Source of the DNA: Oscheius tipulae | Lineage: Eukaryota; Nematoda; Chromadorea; Rhabditida; Rhabditidae | Assembly: GCA_037178975.1 (NCBI GenBank) | Contig: JASJZH010000003.1 | Span: 6,882,001 to 6,946,000 of the forward strand | Direction of reading: 5' to 3' | DNA length: 64,000 nucleotides | Shown here: positions 36,569 through 49,556 of the stretch, piece by piece | Layout: every line of letters begins with the position of its first letter | Position numbering within the stretch: position 1 is the stretch's first letter | The notes under the pieces: generated by a model | What the model saw: the letters and a program-made list of their open reading frames with translations, nothing else | What the model was told of the DNA's origin: nothing | Databases searched by the model: none | Position numbers and translations under genes: made by a program

Positions 36569-39500
36569 TTACCGACGTTGATACTGATATTGGGGATAGA
36601 AATATGGCTGAGGTTGTTGTTGCTGTTGGGGAATGTAGGGACGCCACTGGTTTTCGAACATAGCCGGAGGACGATCCCTGGTGGTTCGAATTTGACGGGG
36701 AGAGGCGCTACGAGAGGTTATCCGGGGCTGAAAGAGGAACAGTCACTGTCATTTTGTCCAAAAGCTTACCGGACTAGGAGGAGCCTCATAGATGGAGTCA
36801 TCTCTCGAGTACTTCCTACGGACTCGTCTGACCTCGGCTCTCGGCGTTCCTCTCTCGGTCGAAGACTGAAAAAAGAAACTCATTTCCTCCCTATCCATTC
36901 TCTCACCCCGCTGTGTCTCCTTTGTCTCCTCGACTTCCTACTAGCCGATTCTGTCGTCCCGTAATCCACGAGATAGCTGGGTGTGTTCATTGACGGATGC
37001 TGAGAACCTTCTGAAAGATTATTTCTTACAATCGAAGAAGCTTTAAGTTACCAATGGCCAAATAGTTGGGTGGGGAGGGTTGGATCTGCTGAGGGATACT
37101 GTACGTATAGGAAGCGTGGCGGTACATTCTGAAATAGACTGAATGAGACAGGGAGACGGGAAGACAGACTTACCCATCAGCTGGGTGGACAGTTCTTCCA
37201 GCAGTAGGGAAGTAGTAGATGGAGTTATCGTCCTCCATCTCACAGCACAGATCTTGACAAGAGGTGTACCGACACGATGGAATGTGCTCCGAGAAGAGCA
37301 GCATCAGATTCGGAAGGAAAAACAGATAGTGGATCAGACAGGCCGCCGAGTTGATGAGTAGAACCTTCCATATGTGAGAGACAACTGGAGTGTCCAGGAG
37401 AAGAAGAGGAATGTAGGTCACGACCGGGACGAGACAGGCCAGCAGGACTGGGAAGAGGGTGGCCTGGAGACTGTACTGGATCCTGGCCACTGCTCTCATC
37501 TGGTTCTTTCCCGACACGGAGTATGAGTAACAGAAGGCCATCGCGATGACGCATGTCAGAGCATTGCCAGCCAAAATCATGGTGAAGGTGACAATGTTGA
37601 CGGGAACTTGCCAGAGAACTGCGTAGCCGATGCTTTCCATGACCACTATAAATTGAGAATCAGTCTCTGTTCCTCTTCACACTTACCTGCAGCCGATGAG
37701 AAGATCAGCAAGATAACCAGTCCAGGCTGTCCGAAGCAGATGAACGAGAAGACTGCGAGCAGAGCCAGAGAGACAGCCAGAATGGTCAGTACTGAAGAAA
37801 TCGTCTCCACATCATGCTTCAGTGATATTGTGAAGGGAACCTTGACAGATATCGGGATGTTAGCCGCGGTAGCTTTCCGCAGCAACATCTGGGACAGAGC
37901 TTCTCTCTTGTTCACGCCTTTCTCGGTGAGTTCCAAATACATTCTTGACTTGGTGATTTGGGTTTGAAAGCGGTCAAAGGTGAGGTCAGCGGCGAATCTC
38001 TTGTAAGGTTCCGTGGACATGAAGACGAGGTTGACGACAGGGACGTAGGTGTCCTGAAAGGTGTTCATTGTCCCTTTGATCCGTTTTCCAGACTGACTAG
38101 ATACTTCTTACTCTAGTCAGTCTGAACTGGCTTCGTCACTCACTCACACCATTCTAACTATCAATAAACTGCTTCCTAGAGACCTGTCTGATCGCAAGTA
38201 TAAGTACTAGTTAGAAATTTCTAGCCTCAAAATTCGCTCGAATCCTTCTAAAGTAAAGTTCTATAACAGTTTCTAAACTTTTACCGCTTTAGCTATTGAT
38301 CACAAACAGTTTTCAGAGAGCAGGCTTTCGAAACCAAAGGTTCGATACAAATACTGTCCAGAATTCGAGAATGTTAGGCTCCGCATCAACTGTTCTAACG
38401 CTGTAGATTACGGTAACTTCGTGCAAAGGTACAGTATCATAACTAACTCTCAGGGTCAAAGTTTGTAATGTCACGTTTGCTGCTTGATTGCGCACTAATA
38501 CTCCAGATATTCTAATTACGGTAGCTTGAGACTCAAGAGATATCTGGATTAGGGATACCGTAGTCTCGCGACGTCACAAGATTTAATGTCAAGCCAGTTC
38601 TCCCCTTTTAATTAGAAACAAGAGTTGGGCTCAAAGGGCAAGACTCACCGGATTGATATCATAAACACTGCTTCTTTCGAACTTCTCGAACTCCGACAGC
38701 CAGCTAACTGACCTCGTTGCGTAGCCTTCAGTCTTAATTTCACTATAACAATGTTCAAAGAGTTCTTCTACCACAGCAGAGTCTAGAATCTCATTGATAG
38801 CCGAGCTAACAGCATGCTCGTGGTACTCTACAGCCTGGTCAATGACGACCTCCAAGAACTGTGTACTCTTGCCAAACATCTCTCGGTACTGTCGGATGAA
38901 TTGAGCTCCTTCAGACTGACTCGGCAAGAAGTGTTCCTCTTTGAGATCAACCCGTATGTTGTAGCATCCCCAGGCGGCAAAAATAAGGTAGGCGGTACAG
39001 AAGAAGACGATAGGGTAGCGAATACGCGGAGCTACTAGGTAGGCAGCCAGGGATCGTGGCACTGAGGGACGACTGTCGATAAGTCGGTCGTGAAGAGTGA
39101 ACAGAGAGTGAGATTCGAAATCCGTTATGTTCGGGGCTGAAAAATGTGCGTATGTTTGTGCTTCTCTGCTTGAAAACACGCCGCCGTTTTGAAGGGATTC
39201 AGCGAGTCAGAGATTTGAAAACGGATCAGCAGAAGTTAAAGAATGCATTTCGTAGCTCGTTTCAAAACACACATGTCACCAAAGCAGATCCGATACAAAA
39301 AAATAGAGGTACTAACCTAGCGCGGTCTTTCTTGTCAGATCGGACTACTTTTACAAGCTTCAGATTTGCGCACGCTCAATTCTCCAGGGTAACTGTAGTC
39401 TCGAAAGTCGTAGTCTAGAAACCCAGGAATCTCAAATTGTCACGGCATGTTTGGTGTCATTTTGAAGCTCACAAAGTGAACAAGATGTTAAAGTTATTTC

Positions 39501-42500
39501 AAGGGATAGACGGGCTCATTAGAGCGATTTGAAACTTTGGTGCGGCGCCTACAGTCTATGGTCTGCGCGCGCTGCGTTGTTGGTTCGAGTGCCGTATTGA
39601 ACTCGAGAACATAAGGTTACATATTCTACCTTAAGCAGAGCCAAGATGACGGCTGTATGTTATCAAGGGGCGCAAAAAAGAGTGCAGACTGTCAGTCGCT
39701 TCTGGTCCAGAATACCAAACAGTTGGCTCACAGATATATCTTTATGGCCAATACTTCTCAGACTTTTGTGGTCTCATCGCAAAGATTCTGACGGAAACTA
39801 CTGTCATTGGATACCTTTTCCACCGACCTGTGAAATGAGTGTCTCCGGTTTTAAACAGCTGGTACCATTTGACTCCCTTGGCCTCGCGTCTTCCTCCTCG
39901 GTAGACGAATACGGTCACAAAAATGAAGACGAGGGTGACCAGGAAGACCAAGGAGGCAGCCAGAACGGTGAAGACGGCAGACATATGAGCGTTGCTGGTC
40001 AGGAGACCGAGAGTTACTGAATATTGGGTTGACTACTGGACAGGAGGACATACCGTAAGTGAGAATGACTACGAAGGCGGCAATGGCGATCCCGGGACCG
40101 TCATGAGCCAAAATGAAGGCCATTTTCTCGGTAGGGTGAACGGCGGCGTTAGCTAGAAGACGTTTAGAGGGTGAGAGAGGGAGACGTACCGAAGCGAGAC
40201 CAGCAGAGGTGCAAATGGAAGAGCCAGAGGAGGCCGACAGCTAAAAAGGGCAATATGAGAGGATCAAAGGGGAATGAGATGACGCTAGAGCAGCCTCGCA
40301 ATAAGTCAGAAGCCGTACTTTTCTTAGGAGGAGAGGGCGAGAAAACATATAAGGATGATTTACCTGTGACGACAAAGAATACGGGCCAGACTAGTGGATC
40401 AAGTATGGAAGCACCGATGAGCTGGACGAAAAGACCACCTGCGCAACTCAGAAGTACGGTGATGCCGATCTGGACACCCACCATGGGCTTGCTCTGGAAG
40501 ATTCTTTATCAGTGGATATAAAAACAGACAGAGAGACAGAGGGACAGGGAAATTGAGGCGGCAAGAGAGGTAGGTAGACTGCAGAAAACATCAGAAGCAG
40601 CAACAGCAGCAAACACTGACTGTCGCTCCAGCTGGAAGTCTTTGCCAAGCTCTATCAGCCCAATCAAGAACCATTGTCAAGATATTGCAAACTAACAAGC
40701 TTTTTTTTTTTTTAGCAAAAGTAGTTCTAATTAGACAAACTGGGAACTATAAACCGGAAGAAGACCGTAGGAGTTACGAATTTCGCGACAGTGCCGGACC
40801 TCTCCGCGACCCGAAGGGAGGCTTCAAGGGAGTGCACTATTAAAGTGTTTGGTGCTTTGTCCTTGTTCCCTTTGGTATTCCAACGGGTCCTCTTGCTCTT
40901 CAAGATTCTGCTCTTCTTCTAGTCAGCTCGAGACAACGACCCTTCTAGACACTCTACTCGACAGGATCTGGGGGAAATGGAAGTTACTCTTCAATAACGT
41001 CTCTTGTGCCGTCTTCTCAGTAGTTCCATTTTGAATAAATCTAGTTGCTACTTGCTCTTGTTCTTTTTCTGTTCTTCAAGACGGGTAGACTACAAAAGCT
41101 ATTGAGGTTTTCTGCCCCATAGTAGCAACCGGCGACCTCGAATTTACAACAGAGATTGTCTCTTTTCTCTGGTACTGAGTCGCGTCGAGACATTACTTTA
41201 CTTGATTTTATTGGCTCTACGTTTCTTGGGCGTCTAGTTCTTGGCAAAAGCTACCAAACGCTGATACTGGTGAAGGGCTGCTACGAGACAGTCGAGGATG
41301 AAGAATAAGACCAGTACAGAGAAACAAGAGAGATGTAGACAGAGAGACAGAAAAATATAGAGGTAGAGACAGACTTTCCTACCTGATACGAGTTGACTCC
41401 AAAACTGGAAAACAGGCAGATGACGACTAGCAAAACAGCTGAAACGACCAGCCAACTGTGTGCTGACTGCAGAGAGTTGACAATTGCTGCTTGGAAAGAG
41501 GCCGGGGACCAATGGAAGAATGACACATTGGCCGCACCCGTATGCATAACCTGGTCGTCGAAGTTGACCTTCCAGGCCTGTTTCTGCTCGAGGGACAGGT
41601 CCGGTCGGAGCCTGAATGTCATCAAGAGAGACTGAGCCCGGTCAACAGCTCCATCAGAATCTGTGTCCACTCCGCCAATCGTAGAGCCCAAGTAGACACG
41701 ACTGAGGTTCGTGGCGTCTTTGCTCATACTGACGAAGGTTTCCGGGAAGGTTAAAGCTACCTATAGAGAGTTTTTTGAGTCTAATAAACCGCAAACCTGA
41801 GAGCTCTTCTTAATGATCCGATCAACCATGTCCCTCTCTATCTCACAGTCAACATTACAGAGTTCTAGGTACTCTTTATGCCCGGAGGGATAGTCGTCAA
41901 GCTTCTTCTTCAGAGCAGTGTAGGCCATGACAGCATCTCTTCTCAGGATTGTGTCTTTCGGAGATCTGGAACTGTTGGTTGGAAAATACTTTTAGGATGG
42001 TTTTCTCTCAAAGTTCTTGCTGTACAAAGTGGTATCCTTTCCGCACTTGTCTCATCGTTTGACGCCCAGATCTGAGACTTTAGGCGCCGCACGAAGTCCC
42101 CAAATTCTACTCACGAGGTCTTGGAAAGTGATTTCATCATCTTTTTCACATCGAGAGCTTCAAAATGAGACCGGATAGAAAATGAGAGCCGAGAAAATTT
42201 TTTGGAAGCACCGAGCGAGACAGTATGATTACTAATGTGCCGGTAATTGTAGAAGTTCGCTCTCTCCCAGAGGTCTCACCAGTTTCACCTAGTTTTCAGA
42301 CAACAAACTACTTATTCGGCTTCCATCCTAACACAACCCCACCTCGTCTGCATCAGAACAGCAAAGGTATGTTGATCCATTCTGTCCAGTGACGTGAACG
42401 CCGGGTTCGTGAAATTAAAGTCCTGTCCAGTTCTCTGAACTCCATAGCTGTTACTTATCACAGCCTCATGGTCAAAGAGCTGAGCGAAAGGCAATGTGGT

Positions 42501-43669
42501 TCGTATCCTGTCAGCGTAGATGAGCGGACTGATCAGAGAGCACCCGACAATTATAATGGAGACAAGCTAAACTGGATGTTTTGTTGGTTTGAGTGAAGAA
42601 AGTACCATAAAAATGAACTGATGATTAGCAATGGCCTTTCCGAGATGCCAGAAGAAGTATCTGAGACTGGATTCGACAAATCGAAAGCCTCGAATTCGGT
42701 AGACTCCGGTGGAGAAGGCTAAAATATTGTTGAGTTAGAAAGACAGAGAGAGAGAGAGAGAGACTAAGAGACACAAAAAGACAGAGATACAGAAGCAAAG
42801 TCTTTTGACCTACCGCCTCTCTGAGCCAGTGGGGTGTGATCCATTTTGGTCACAAAGTGTGCCACCTGCATATCATTGGTTATCCTCCGGACCAGGGCTC
42901 TCTCCTTCTCCATCTTTTTCTCTTTCCGCTCCAGTGTTGTCGTAGCCGAAGGTGGCTCTTCCACGTAGCTTGTTCTTTCAGTCAGTGGGGGATGTGAAGA
43001 AGGCTGTGGAGCGGGAGAGGGCTTCAGGGCAGCTATTCTGTAAAGGAACTGGTCACTGTCACTGTCTTTCTGTCTGTCCTTCACCTGATTTCTTCTCTAT
43101 GAGGCTCTTCGTCTGACGAGGAATTGCAAGACGACTCCGGCGGAAGAGTTGGAGGAGGGCCGACCTGTAAAACTCCAATACTTTCCAATCCCCCAATTTC
43201 AAAAGACACTAGGGTGCGCCCCGGATAACTGCTGCCCTTTTAAGTTCCCCCTCTGGAGAGCGTCCCTGTACTTTTATGAGACGCAGAGAGGGTCGAGAGA
43301 CAATTGCGCACAGGGAAGGAGGCGAGAAAGTGATAAGACGATCTTGACCCGTATATAGCCAGCAGCCTAACATGTCTATCAACGCTCACGAGAAAGAAGT
43401 AATTTTGACTGGGGAGGAATTCAAAGAGTCTGGAAAAAACGAGTCGCCCACATCCAGTTCAAGTTTCTGCGCCCCTTTCTCCTTCGGGATATATCAGTTT
43501 TTTTATCACGCTTATCCACATTTTTTAGACGCTCGTTGAAAAAACGGAAGATAAATGGGGGTGGCGGGATAGAAAAATGAGAAAAGCTTACCGGCTGATG
43601 TTCATGGCTGACCCTGCGCTGGATGCGAATCCCTACAGGGGCTCCTGGGGATTGGCTTCCGCCAAACAT
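36569..43669 (-). CDS. Patched-related (PTR) sterol-sensing-domain membrane protein
   Basis: Eighteen exons join in phase: 43669-43592, 43164-43085, 43037-42814, 42718-42606, 42566-42343, 41965-41797, 41760-41383, 40493-40364, 40240-40190, 40152-40054, 40016-39828, 39136-38649, 38053-37687, 37645-37174, 37128-37052, 37010-36907, 36865-36770, 36727-36569. They encode 1165 aa. The layout is a cytosolic head of about 150 residues rich in Pro and Glu, TM1 (LVSIIIVGCSLISPLIYAD), a first large extracellular loop, helices 2-6, then TM7 (VFFCTAYLIFAAWGCYNIRV), a second large loop, helices 8-12 and a basic, Gln/Pro-rich tail. Order and spacing match nematode PTR proteins. The acidic motifs of TM4 (usually GVDD) and TM10 (usually GxSVD) are absent: GLLW and AGNALT stand there. 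TTTTCAG lies 9 nt before the ATG; AATAAA is near the complement of 36470. The exact PTR orthologue is unknown. Confidence 0.85.
39546..39600 (+). pseudogene. Possible truncated tRNA-like relic
   Basis: ACAGTCTATGGTCTGCGCGC resembles a D-arm/A-box, and GGTTCGAGTGCC resembles a B box, but the anticodon arm is missing between them. It lies in a Patched-related gene intron, on the other strand. Weak; it may be a tRNA-derived repeat or chance. Confidence 0.25.
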
Positions 43670-44947
43670 GGAGAAAGTCTGAAAAGTTAAATAGAGAAAA
43701 AATATAGACAAAGAAGAATTTAGAGAGTGTTTGTGACAAGCTAACAATTGATTAGGAGAGGTAATTCGAGTGAGGCGATCGCTCTGACAATATTGTACTG
43801 CCAGGAAGAGAAAGATGTGGGAACAGACTGCAGAACACTCTGTATGATCCAGAGTAATCAAATGGATCAGTAGGTAAGAATCTAAATCACGAACTGTGAA
43901 CTTAAGAAATTGTTCCAGTTGCCTCGTTATCTCGGTTTGATCTTGACGCGTCTGATTACTCAAGGACATAAGCAAAGAGCAAAACGGCCAAAAAGAAGAA
44001 TTGGCTTGGCTAGGAGATCTAGTTCCAAATGCCCAAAAATCTCTGTGGGTCTGTCTGTCTGAAGCCCTATTTGTCAGTTACTTTATGATAGCAATTAATC
44101 TTTGCAAGTAAAGTCAAAGTCGACTCAGTTTGGGTGATAGCATCGTTGGGGGAACGTTGCTCCTGTCAGGATAGCTCGAACGGAACGGCATATACCTGCC
44201 ACGAGCCCCAATGGGGTATCAGCCAAGCTTGTCTTACAGGTTGTAAGGACAATGAAAAAAGTTTCAAAAAGTATTTGAAACTGCAAAAAGGAGCCAATAT
44301 ATTAAAAATTCGATTTTTGGAAATCGTAAGAATCACCGAAAAGTATCAAATACTTGAGATAGAAAAAATATTTGCAAAATTATGATGGGATAACAATCAA
44401 AGAAGCAAAAAAAGGAGAAAGGAAAAGGTTTGGGACTGACAAAAGACAATAGTCATAGGGTCACGTTTTTTCAAAACTTTAAAAGACTGCTTCCGATAAA
44501 AGCTAGTCCTCGTTTGATATTCAGTGAACATTCTTCTACGGAAAATAGAAAGAACAGAGAATTTTAAAAAAAGGGAAAGGGTCCGAGTGAGTCTCGTAAC
44601 AACTGTCTATCAGCGTCAGAAAACATCTTAGAAATGGTGGAGCGATACCCTAGGGTAGTCACTACAGTAACCAAGAAAAATGAGTTTCAAAATTCAAAGG
44701 AATGTCCGGAAGGTGTGACTAATGATAGAAGGGCCCCAGTCGGTATCGGTGTCACGGAATATCTCTCCAAAATGGCCTCATTAGCATCAGATATCGTATA
44801 GTAAATAGATTGCGGGAGCGGACGAACGGAAACCGTCGTACAGTCGCACAGTCCCCCGGGTCTAAGGACAGGCAAGGTCAGTCGGGCAGAACACATCCAA
44901 GAGAGACTATTTTTACTGTTTTTCGGGAGGCGGTCTCTGTCTCTTTT
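43670..44947. other. Intergenic region with a repeat R1 copy
   Basis: It lies upstream of the Patched-related gene and downstream of the type I membrane protein gene. The only clear content is the dispersed repeat at 44071-44238. The open frame at 43421-43975 overlaps the first exon of the Patched-related gene; its upstream part has no coding look. Confidence 0.5.
44071..44238 (+). repeat. Dispersed repeat R1, copy a
   Basis: About 160 bp shared with 52401-52551 in the same orientation: GCAATTAATCTTTGCAAGT, GAACGTTGCTCCTGTCAGG, then ACCTG[CT]CACGAGC and ATCAGCCAA. A short piece, TCAGGGTAGCTCGACTGG, also occurs at about 61151-61168. Confidence 0.85.
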
Positions 44948-45910
44948 TCATTCTTGGGCTCGGCGAGCGTTTTTTAGACAAGTTCTCGTGCCGCAAGCGA
45001 TGAAGACCATGAAGAAGCAAAGAGCAAAGATGAGACCCATCGAGGCGGTCTGGATGAAGGAACGCACCGGATTGCCTGGAATGAGTCTGGTTAGAATGGG
45101 AGAGAGAGAGAGAGAGACAGAAAGACAGAGAGATAAAGAGACATAGAGACAAAGTCGTATAACTCACTGATTTTAGCTTCGAACAGCCAGACGTTGGCTA
45201 GAAGAGCCAGCTTCTGTACCTTCGGCGCCTTTGTCTCCATTGTTCCCAGTAGTCGCTCTTCCTTCGTCGTATTGCTAACACTGAGCTTCTTGAGCTGCTT
45301 ATGAGTTTCCTCATTCATGTCAATCTCCGAGTAGCCCTGTCCGTCGACGAGCTTCATGACTTTGAAGAGATCTCCCCTCAGTTGGCGGATCTTCGCTTTG
45401 AACGAGGGAGTGATCTCTGGATTGTAGGGAGCCAGCACCTTCGTGAGCGACATAGCAATGTTCTCGATACTGGAGGTGCACTCGGTGTACTTGCAGTAGA
45501 TCTTGTCCTTTAAATCGGTCAACACAGTCCAGCCCAGTGTGATCTTCGTCGGCTGTCCATTTTCCGGCTCAAAAACTATTGTGCAGGCGCCTTTCTCGAA
45601 TTCTCTCAGTTTCTGAAAAAGGTTAGTCTCTTACATACTTTCTGATTTTCAGTGTCTCTCTGTCTTTCTGTCTTTCTGTCTCTCTCAAAGAAAGTAGACT
45701 TACCAGATCCCTCAGCTGACTGATGAAGGTCTGCACAGCGATGTACTGTCCCGTACTGTCCACAAGAGGCAAGTTTCCATCTTTGCAGTGCATCATCTCG
45801 ACGGGCGACAAGAAACCGAGGTGCTCCTTCCTCCATGCCTCCAATTCCCGGTCCTCTTGGGCCTCGGTAGCGGAACTGAAGACGAAAACACACCAAAGCA
45901 GGAGAAACAT
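44948..45910 (-). CDS. Secreted-domain type I membrane protein, unrecognised
   Basis: Three exons in phase (45910-45704, 45612-45168, 45075-44948) encode 259 aa. The N-terminus is a signal peptide (MFLLLWCVFVFSSATEA). An extracellular domain of about 190 residues follows, with four cysteines (HCKDG, GACTIVF, IYCKYTEC) and predicted helices rich in Lys, Leu and Glu. Near the C-terminus is one membrane helix (MGLIFALCFFMVFIACG) and a short basic tail (TRTCLKNARRAQE). It should sit at the cell surface with the N-terminus outside. I do not recognise the family; helical ectodomains like this occur in several nematode-only families. There is no strong acceptor beside the ATG, unlike most genes here. 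Confidence 0.8.
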
Positions 45911-46728
45911 TTCCAGAGTGTCCTTTGAATAAATTCTGTGATTTCAAACTTTGAATTCAAACTCTTTATTGCTTCCGTTTCAGAGCTTCAAGTTTCTAGC
46001 ACCTTTGCTTTTTCCGAGATTGCTCCAAAGTGTTCAAGTACACTTCTGATGCCCATCTGCGGATAATTGTTCGACAACCCCCAACTATCTATCATTTAAC
46101 AAGGCTCCGATACACACGGCCTTTAAGTGGTACCTCATTGTGCCCACGTCTATTCTTTGAGCGGTTCTTTGCCTTCTTGTCCCTCTCGACACCTCCTAGT
46201 TTTGTAGCCAGGTACTTTTGGCTTTTAAAGTAAGTACTTATGATATTTTGAAACAACTCATGTCCTTTGCATAGGAATGGGAAAAAGGTACAGACCGGTA
46301 ACGACCTTCCAGAAGTTCTTGCACTTTTCCCACCCAGACAGCATTCTCGAATGGTCTCAGTGACCTCCGTGCTTAAGAATTCAGCTCAATAAAAAAGGTC
46401 CCCATACAGTTTTCGAAGCTCTTCCAAACCGTATAGGCACTGAATTTTAAGACGTTTCGAGTCTCCTGAAAATATCATTTTAATTCCCTTTTCGAAGCTC
46501 AAAAAATAGCATATTTTTGTACCACGACATGCTTATTCCTGCTTCACTGCCTCCGTTCAGCTAACGTTCAGCGGACTTCAATTGCGTGAGGTCAAAGGGA
46601 AAAAAAGTCGAAAACTTTCGTGGAAAGGAGTGTGAGATACAACTATACACGGACCAACACACTTATCTGCTCAAAATTTTGGCCTTTCCATTTATCTAGC
46701 AATCTGCCTCTGTCACTCTCACGTTCAG
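45911..46728. other. Divergent intergenic region
   Basis: It separates the - strand type I membrane protein from the + strand chemoreceptor and so must hold both promoters. I see no gene in it. A GTTCAG acceptor lies immediately before the chemoreceptor ATG. Confidence 0.5.
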
Positions 46729-48073
46729 ATGTCTTTTGTCTCGTCCTACTGGGAGTCGATGCTTCGGTACGACGAGAATCCACAGGCCTATATCATCTCT
46801 ATGCACACGATGTCCGTCGTGTCTCTTGTCTTTTTCGGATTTGGGGCCTATTGTGTGATCAAGAAAAAGAAGGCTGTTTCTTCGATGTATCGGAAGCTGC
46901 TACTTCTCTACATGACAATGTGAGTTCATTGCCTGTCACTGTCAATGTCACGATTTCTTCAGTAACATTCTCTCACAAATCTGTTGGACCTCCCTGTATC
47001 TACCTCATATGATTCTCCCCTATACTGCTGGTAATACATTAGGATTTTTCCGGACCGTGGGGCTCCCACCCGAACTACAGTTGACAATCCAGTTCACGCT
47101 ATTGGGAGGTAAGTCAGTCACTGTCACTGTCTCTCTGCCTCTCACTCATTCCCGTTCCAGCTCTCGGCGGCTGCACAGCCCTCATGTTCTTCTACCGTCT
47201 CTGGGTCATCCTCCCTCCCAATCATCTCTACACCCGGAAGTACATCTACGTCACCTTTCTCGTCAGTCTCTTCTGCATGTCCTGCATAGTTCCTCCTCCT
47301 CTAATTGCTTGGGCGTGCTACAGTAGTCCAACAGAACTGATCAAACAGCATCTCATCCAGGTGTAACTCCCAATTTCTCTTCTAATGATCTCTGTTTAGA
47401 AGTTCGGTTTCGTCACTGAACAACTCTTCGACAATCAGACTTTGGCCTTTGAAATGTCAGTCGGATCACCAATGTTCATTACAGTATGCTACTTTGTCGT
47501 CTGTATTGCCTGCTCGGCCTGGATCATTGGCTGGACAATGAGGAGTATCGGTCTAGCTTTGCGGAGCTACACCGATCAAATGACTACTACCACGAAGAAA
47601 CAGCATAGAAGTCTCACCCATATGCTCTATGTACAGACACTGGTGGTGGTTGGGTGTATTTCTCTCCCTTTCACGGCATTTGCCATCTTTATGTGGTTTG
47701 GAATACCGGCTTGTGGTAGGTTAAAGAAATGAGCTGTCTTTCTGTTTCTCTGTTGTTTTGTCTTTCTTTCAACTCTCTCTTTCCAGGCATTCTTCACATC
47801 TGCTTCGTCATTTACTCAATGGCTGACCCTGCCTCCACAGCCATCATGGTCTACATGCACACCCCATACAGACAGACTCTCATGGAACTCTTGGTCCGTC
47901 TAGGTTGGTCTCCAGACCAGTCCAAGCAATTTTCAGGTCTCCAAAAGCAAACGGAGAATGTCGCAGTAGCCACCAGTACTGTTCCGGTCACGATGACAAT
48001 CTCCACCAGAGCAAGACCCTACGCTCGCGCTTCGAATAACGAACTGTCGAACTCTTGGAGTCGTGTAGGATGA
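46729..48073 (+). CDS. Nematode seven-helix chemoreceptor (Str/Srh-like)
   Basis: Five exons in phase (46729-46919, 46963-47108, 47161-47360, 47400-47715, 47787-48073) encode 379 aa with seven hydrophobic segments, for example MSVVSLVFFGFGAYCVIKK, YIYVTFLVSLFCMSCIVPPP and MFITVCYFVVCIACSAWIIG. The organisation, with no DRY or NPxxY, a late MLYVQTLVVVGCISLPF helix and a final PYR before the tail, suits the Str superfamily of nematode chemoreceptors. Members act in ciliated sensory neurons. The ATG directly follows the acceptor TTCAG, suggesting trans-splicing right at the start codon. Subfamily and ligand cannot be told from the sequence. Confidence 0.8.
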
Positions 48074-48386
48074 AATTAAAACTAGAATAAATTTGGAAAT
48101 GTTGAATAAGGATAAGAGACAGAGAGATAGAGAGACTGGGAGACACCTAGAGTCTATTCGGCTGGTCGCGTCAGGACCTTTATCTTTCCTTTGTTCCTGA
48201 TACAGATAATTAACACATGATTAAGCCTGCTACATCTGTTAACACCTCCTGTCTCTATTCCCAAGAGGGAGGTCGTCCCGATGGCATATCTCCCGGACAT
48301 ACGGACTCCTATGGTCAGAAGTGGGCGTGAATAGGCGCGTCAGTCATAAAAAGAGTGCCAGCACCTTTTACAGTGTGCTACCAAGA

Positions 48387-49556
48387 ATGTATCATCACCC
48401 CTTTACGACTCCCGGCTGGTACCCTGAAGGAATCCCTCTCCCGACTGACCAACCCCTTGGCTACACCCCTCAGACTCTCATTCCGAATCAGGAATGTCTA
48501 GACGAGACCATTCCACACGATCCTGTGAGCTCTGAACCGACAATGTCCGCTCCTACTCCAGTTCAGGACTCTCCATTCTATGCCCATCATATGTTCCAGC
48601 CCTTCCCATTCCATTTCTACACCCCGTACATGCACATGATGCCTCCTCCGGAAGGAGCAACTCCTCTCAACAGTCCATATTACGGGTAAGTCTTACAGAA
48701 ACTTTTGACCTTGGTTGATAAGGCTATATGAAAATCTGTCTGGGACAGTACACTAAGAGACAGATCATAGTTCAGAGAGCTCGTTTGTCTTCAGATCTTA
48801 TGATGCTACGTAGTCTCGTTTTGCCTTTTCAGTTATTGCCTCTAAGACTATTCGAATCCACTGATTTCTTTAGAATCTTTTTTGACCCTGTGATTTTTTG
48901 CCGGGACGTTTGATCTTTTTCCTAGGAACTGCACAGGTGCCAATGTGCGCTTTCAATACCAGAACCCATGGTTAACTTTCCGATCTAGTCTCTCCGTCAC
49001 AAGTTCTCTACAATCCAGAGCCCCGCTTCCTCCAATCCCGCCCATCCAGCTACTCACTCCACAGTCAGAAGAGGAGAAGAAGAGGTCTGGAGCCCATTTG
49101 CGAGTCAAGAAGTTCTCGCAGGAGATCATTGCCCAATTGAACATGAAGTAAGTCGCAAAGAGACTGTGACCCGTTTCGGGAGGGCATACTTCAAGTACCT
49201 CCCTCCGGGAACGCAGAACCTTCGGCCATACACTGGCTCTCTGTGATTGGTCCCGAAAAGAGAGTGAGAGACAGAAAGAGTGCTAAGATATCCAAGTGAC
49301 AAGGGATTTCAGGTATCAGCAGAAGAGCTTCATACAAGGGGCCGAGAGAAAGCAGTTCGCGGAGTTCCTGGGATTGAAACCGGATCAGGTAAACTTTCAC
49401 CCGTACTGTCTCGACTACTTGAATCTTTAGGTCAAGATCTGGTTCCAGAACAAGCGTTACAAGGACAGGAAGCAGGGCAAACTCGTGGGCATCCAAGTAG
49501 AATCGCTCTACCCTCAGCCTCCTGCAAACACAGAGAATATTTGGAATAAGGAATGA
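48387..49556 (+). CDS. Divergent NK-2-like homeodomain transcription factor
   Basis: Four exons in phase (48387-48685, 48926-49147, 49313-49388, 49431-49556) encode 240 aa. Residues 1-100 are rich in Pro, His, Tyr and Met. The homeodomain spans about residues 156-215 and ends near the C-terminus. Key positions are F8, L16, R31, L40, W48, F49, N51 and R53 (VKIWFQNKRYKDRK). Position 54 is Tyr, the signature of the NK-2 class, and position 50 is Gln. Helix 1 (FSQEIIAQLNMKYQQ) is unusual and R5 is replaced by Val. It should bind DNA in the nucleus; NK-2 sites centre on CAAGTG (family knowledge). TTTTACAG lies about 13 nt before the ATG. The nearest C. elegans comparison would be among the divergent ceh genes. 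Confidence 0.87.

Noticed and set aside
40684-41240. Open frames in the long Patched-related intron
   Set aside because: They do not connect in phase and read as no part of a PTR protein; exon 7 joins exon 8 in phase without them.
42566-42572. Acceptor CATCCAG just upstream of Patched-related exon 5
   Set aside because: Using it gives a stop within seven codons; the acceptor GTTTAG a few bases later restores the family sequence.
43675-43975. Open frame upstream of the Patched-related start on the - strand
   Set aside because: Only its downstream part is coding (exon 1 from 43669). The upstream part is cut off by a TTTTCAG acceptor and reads as non-coding.
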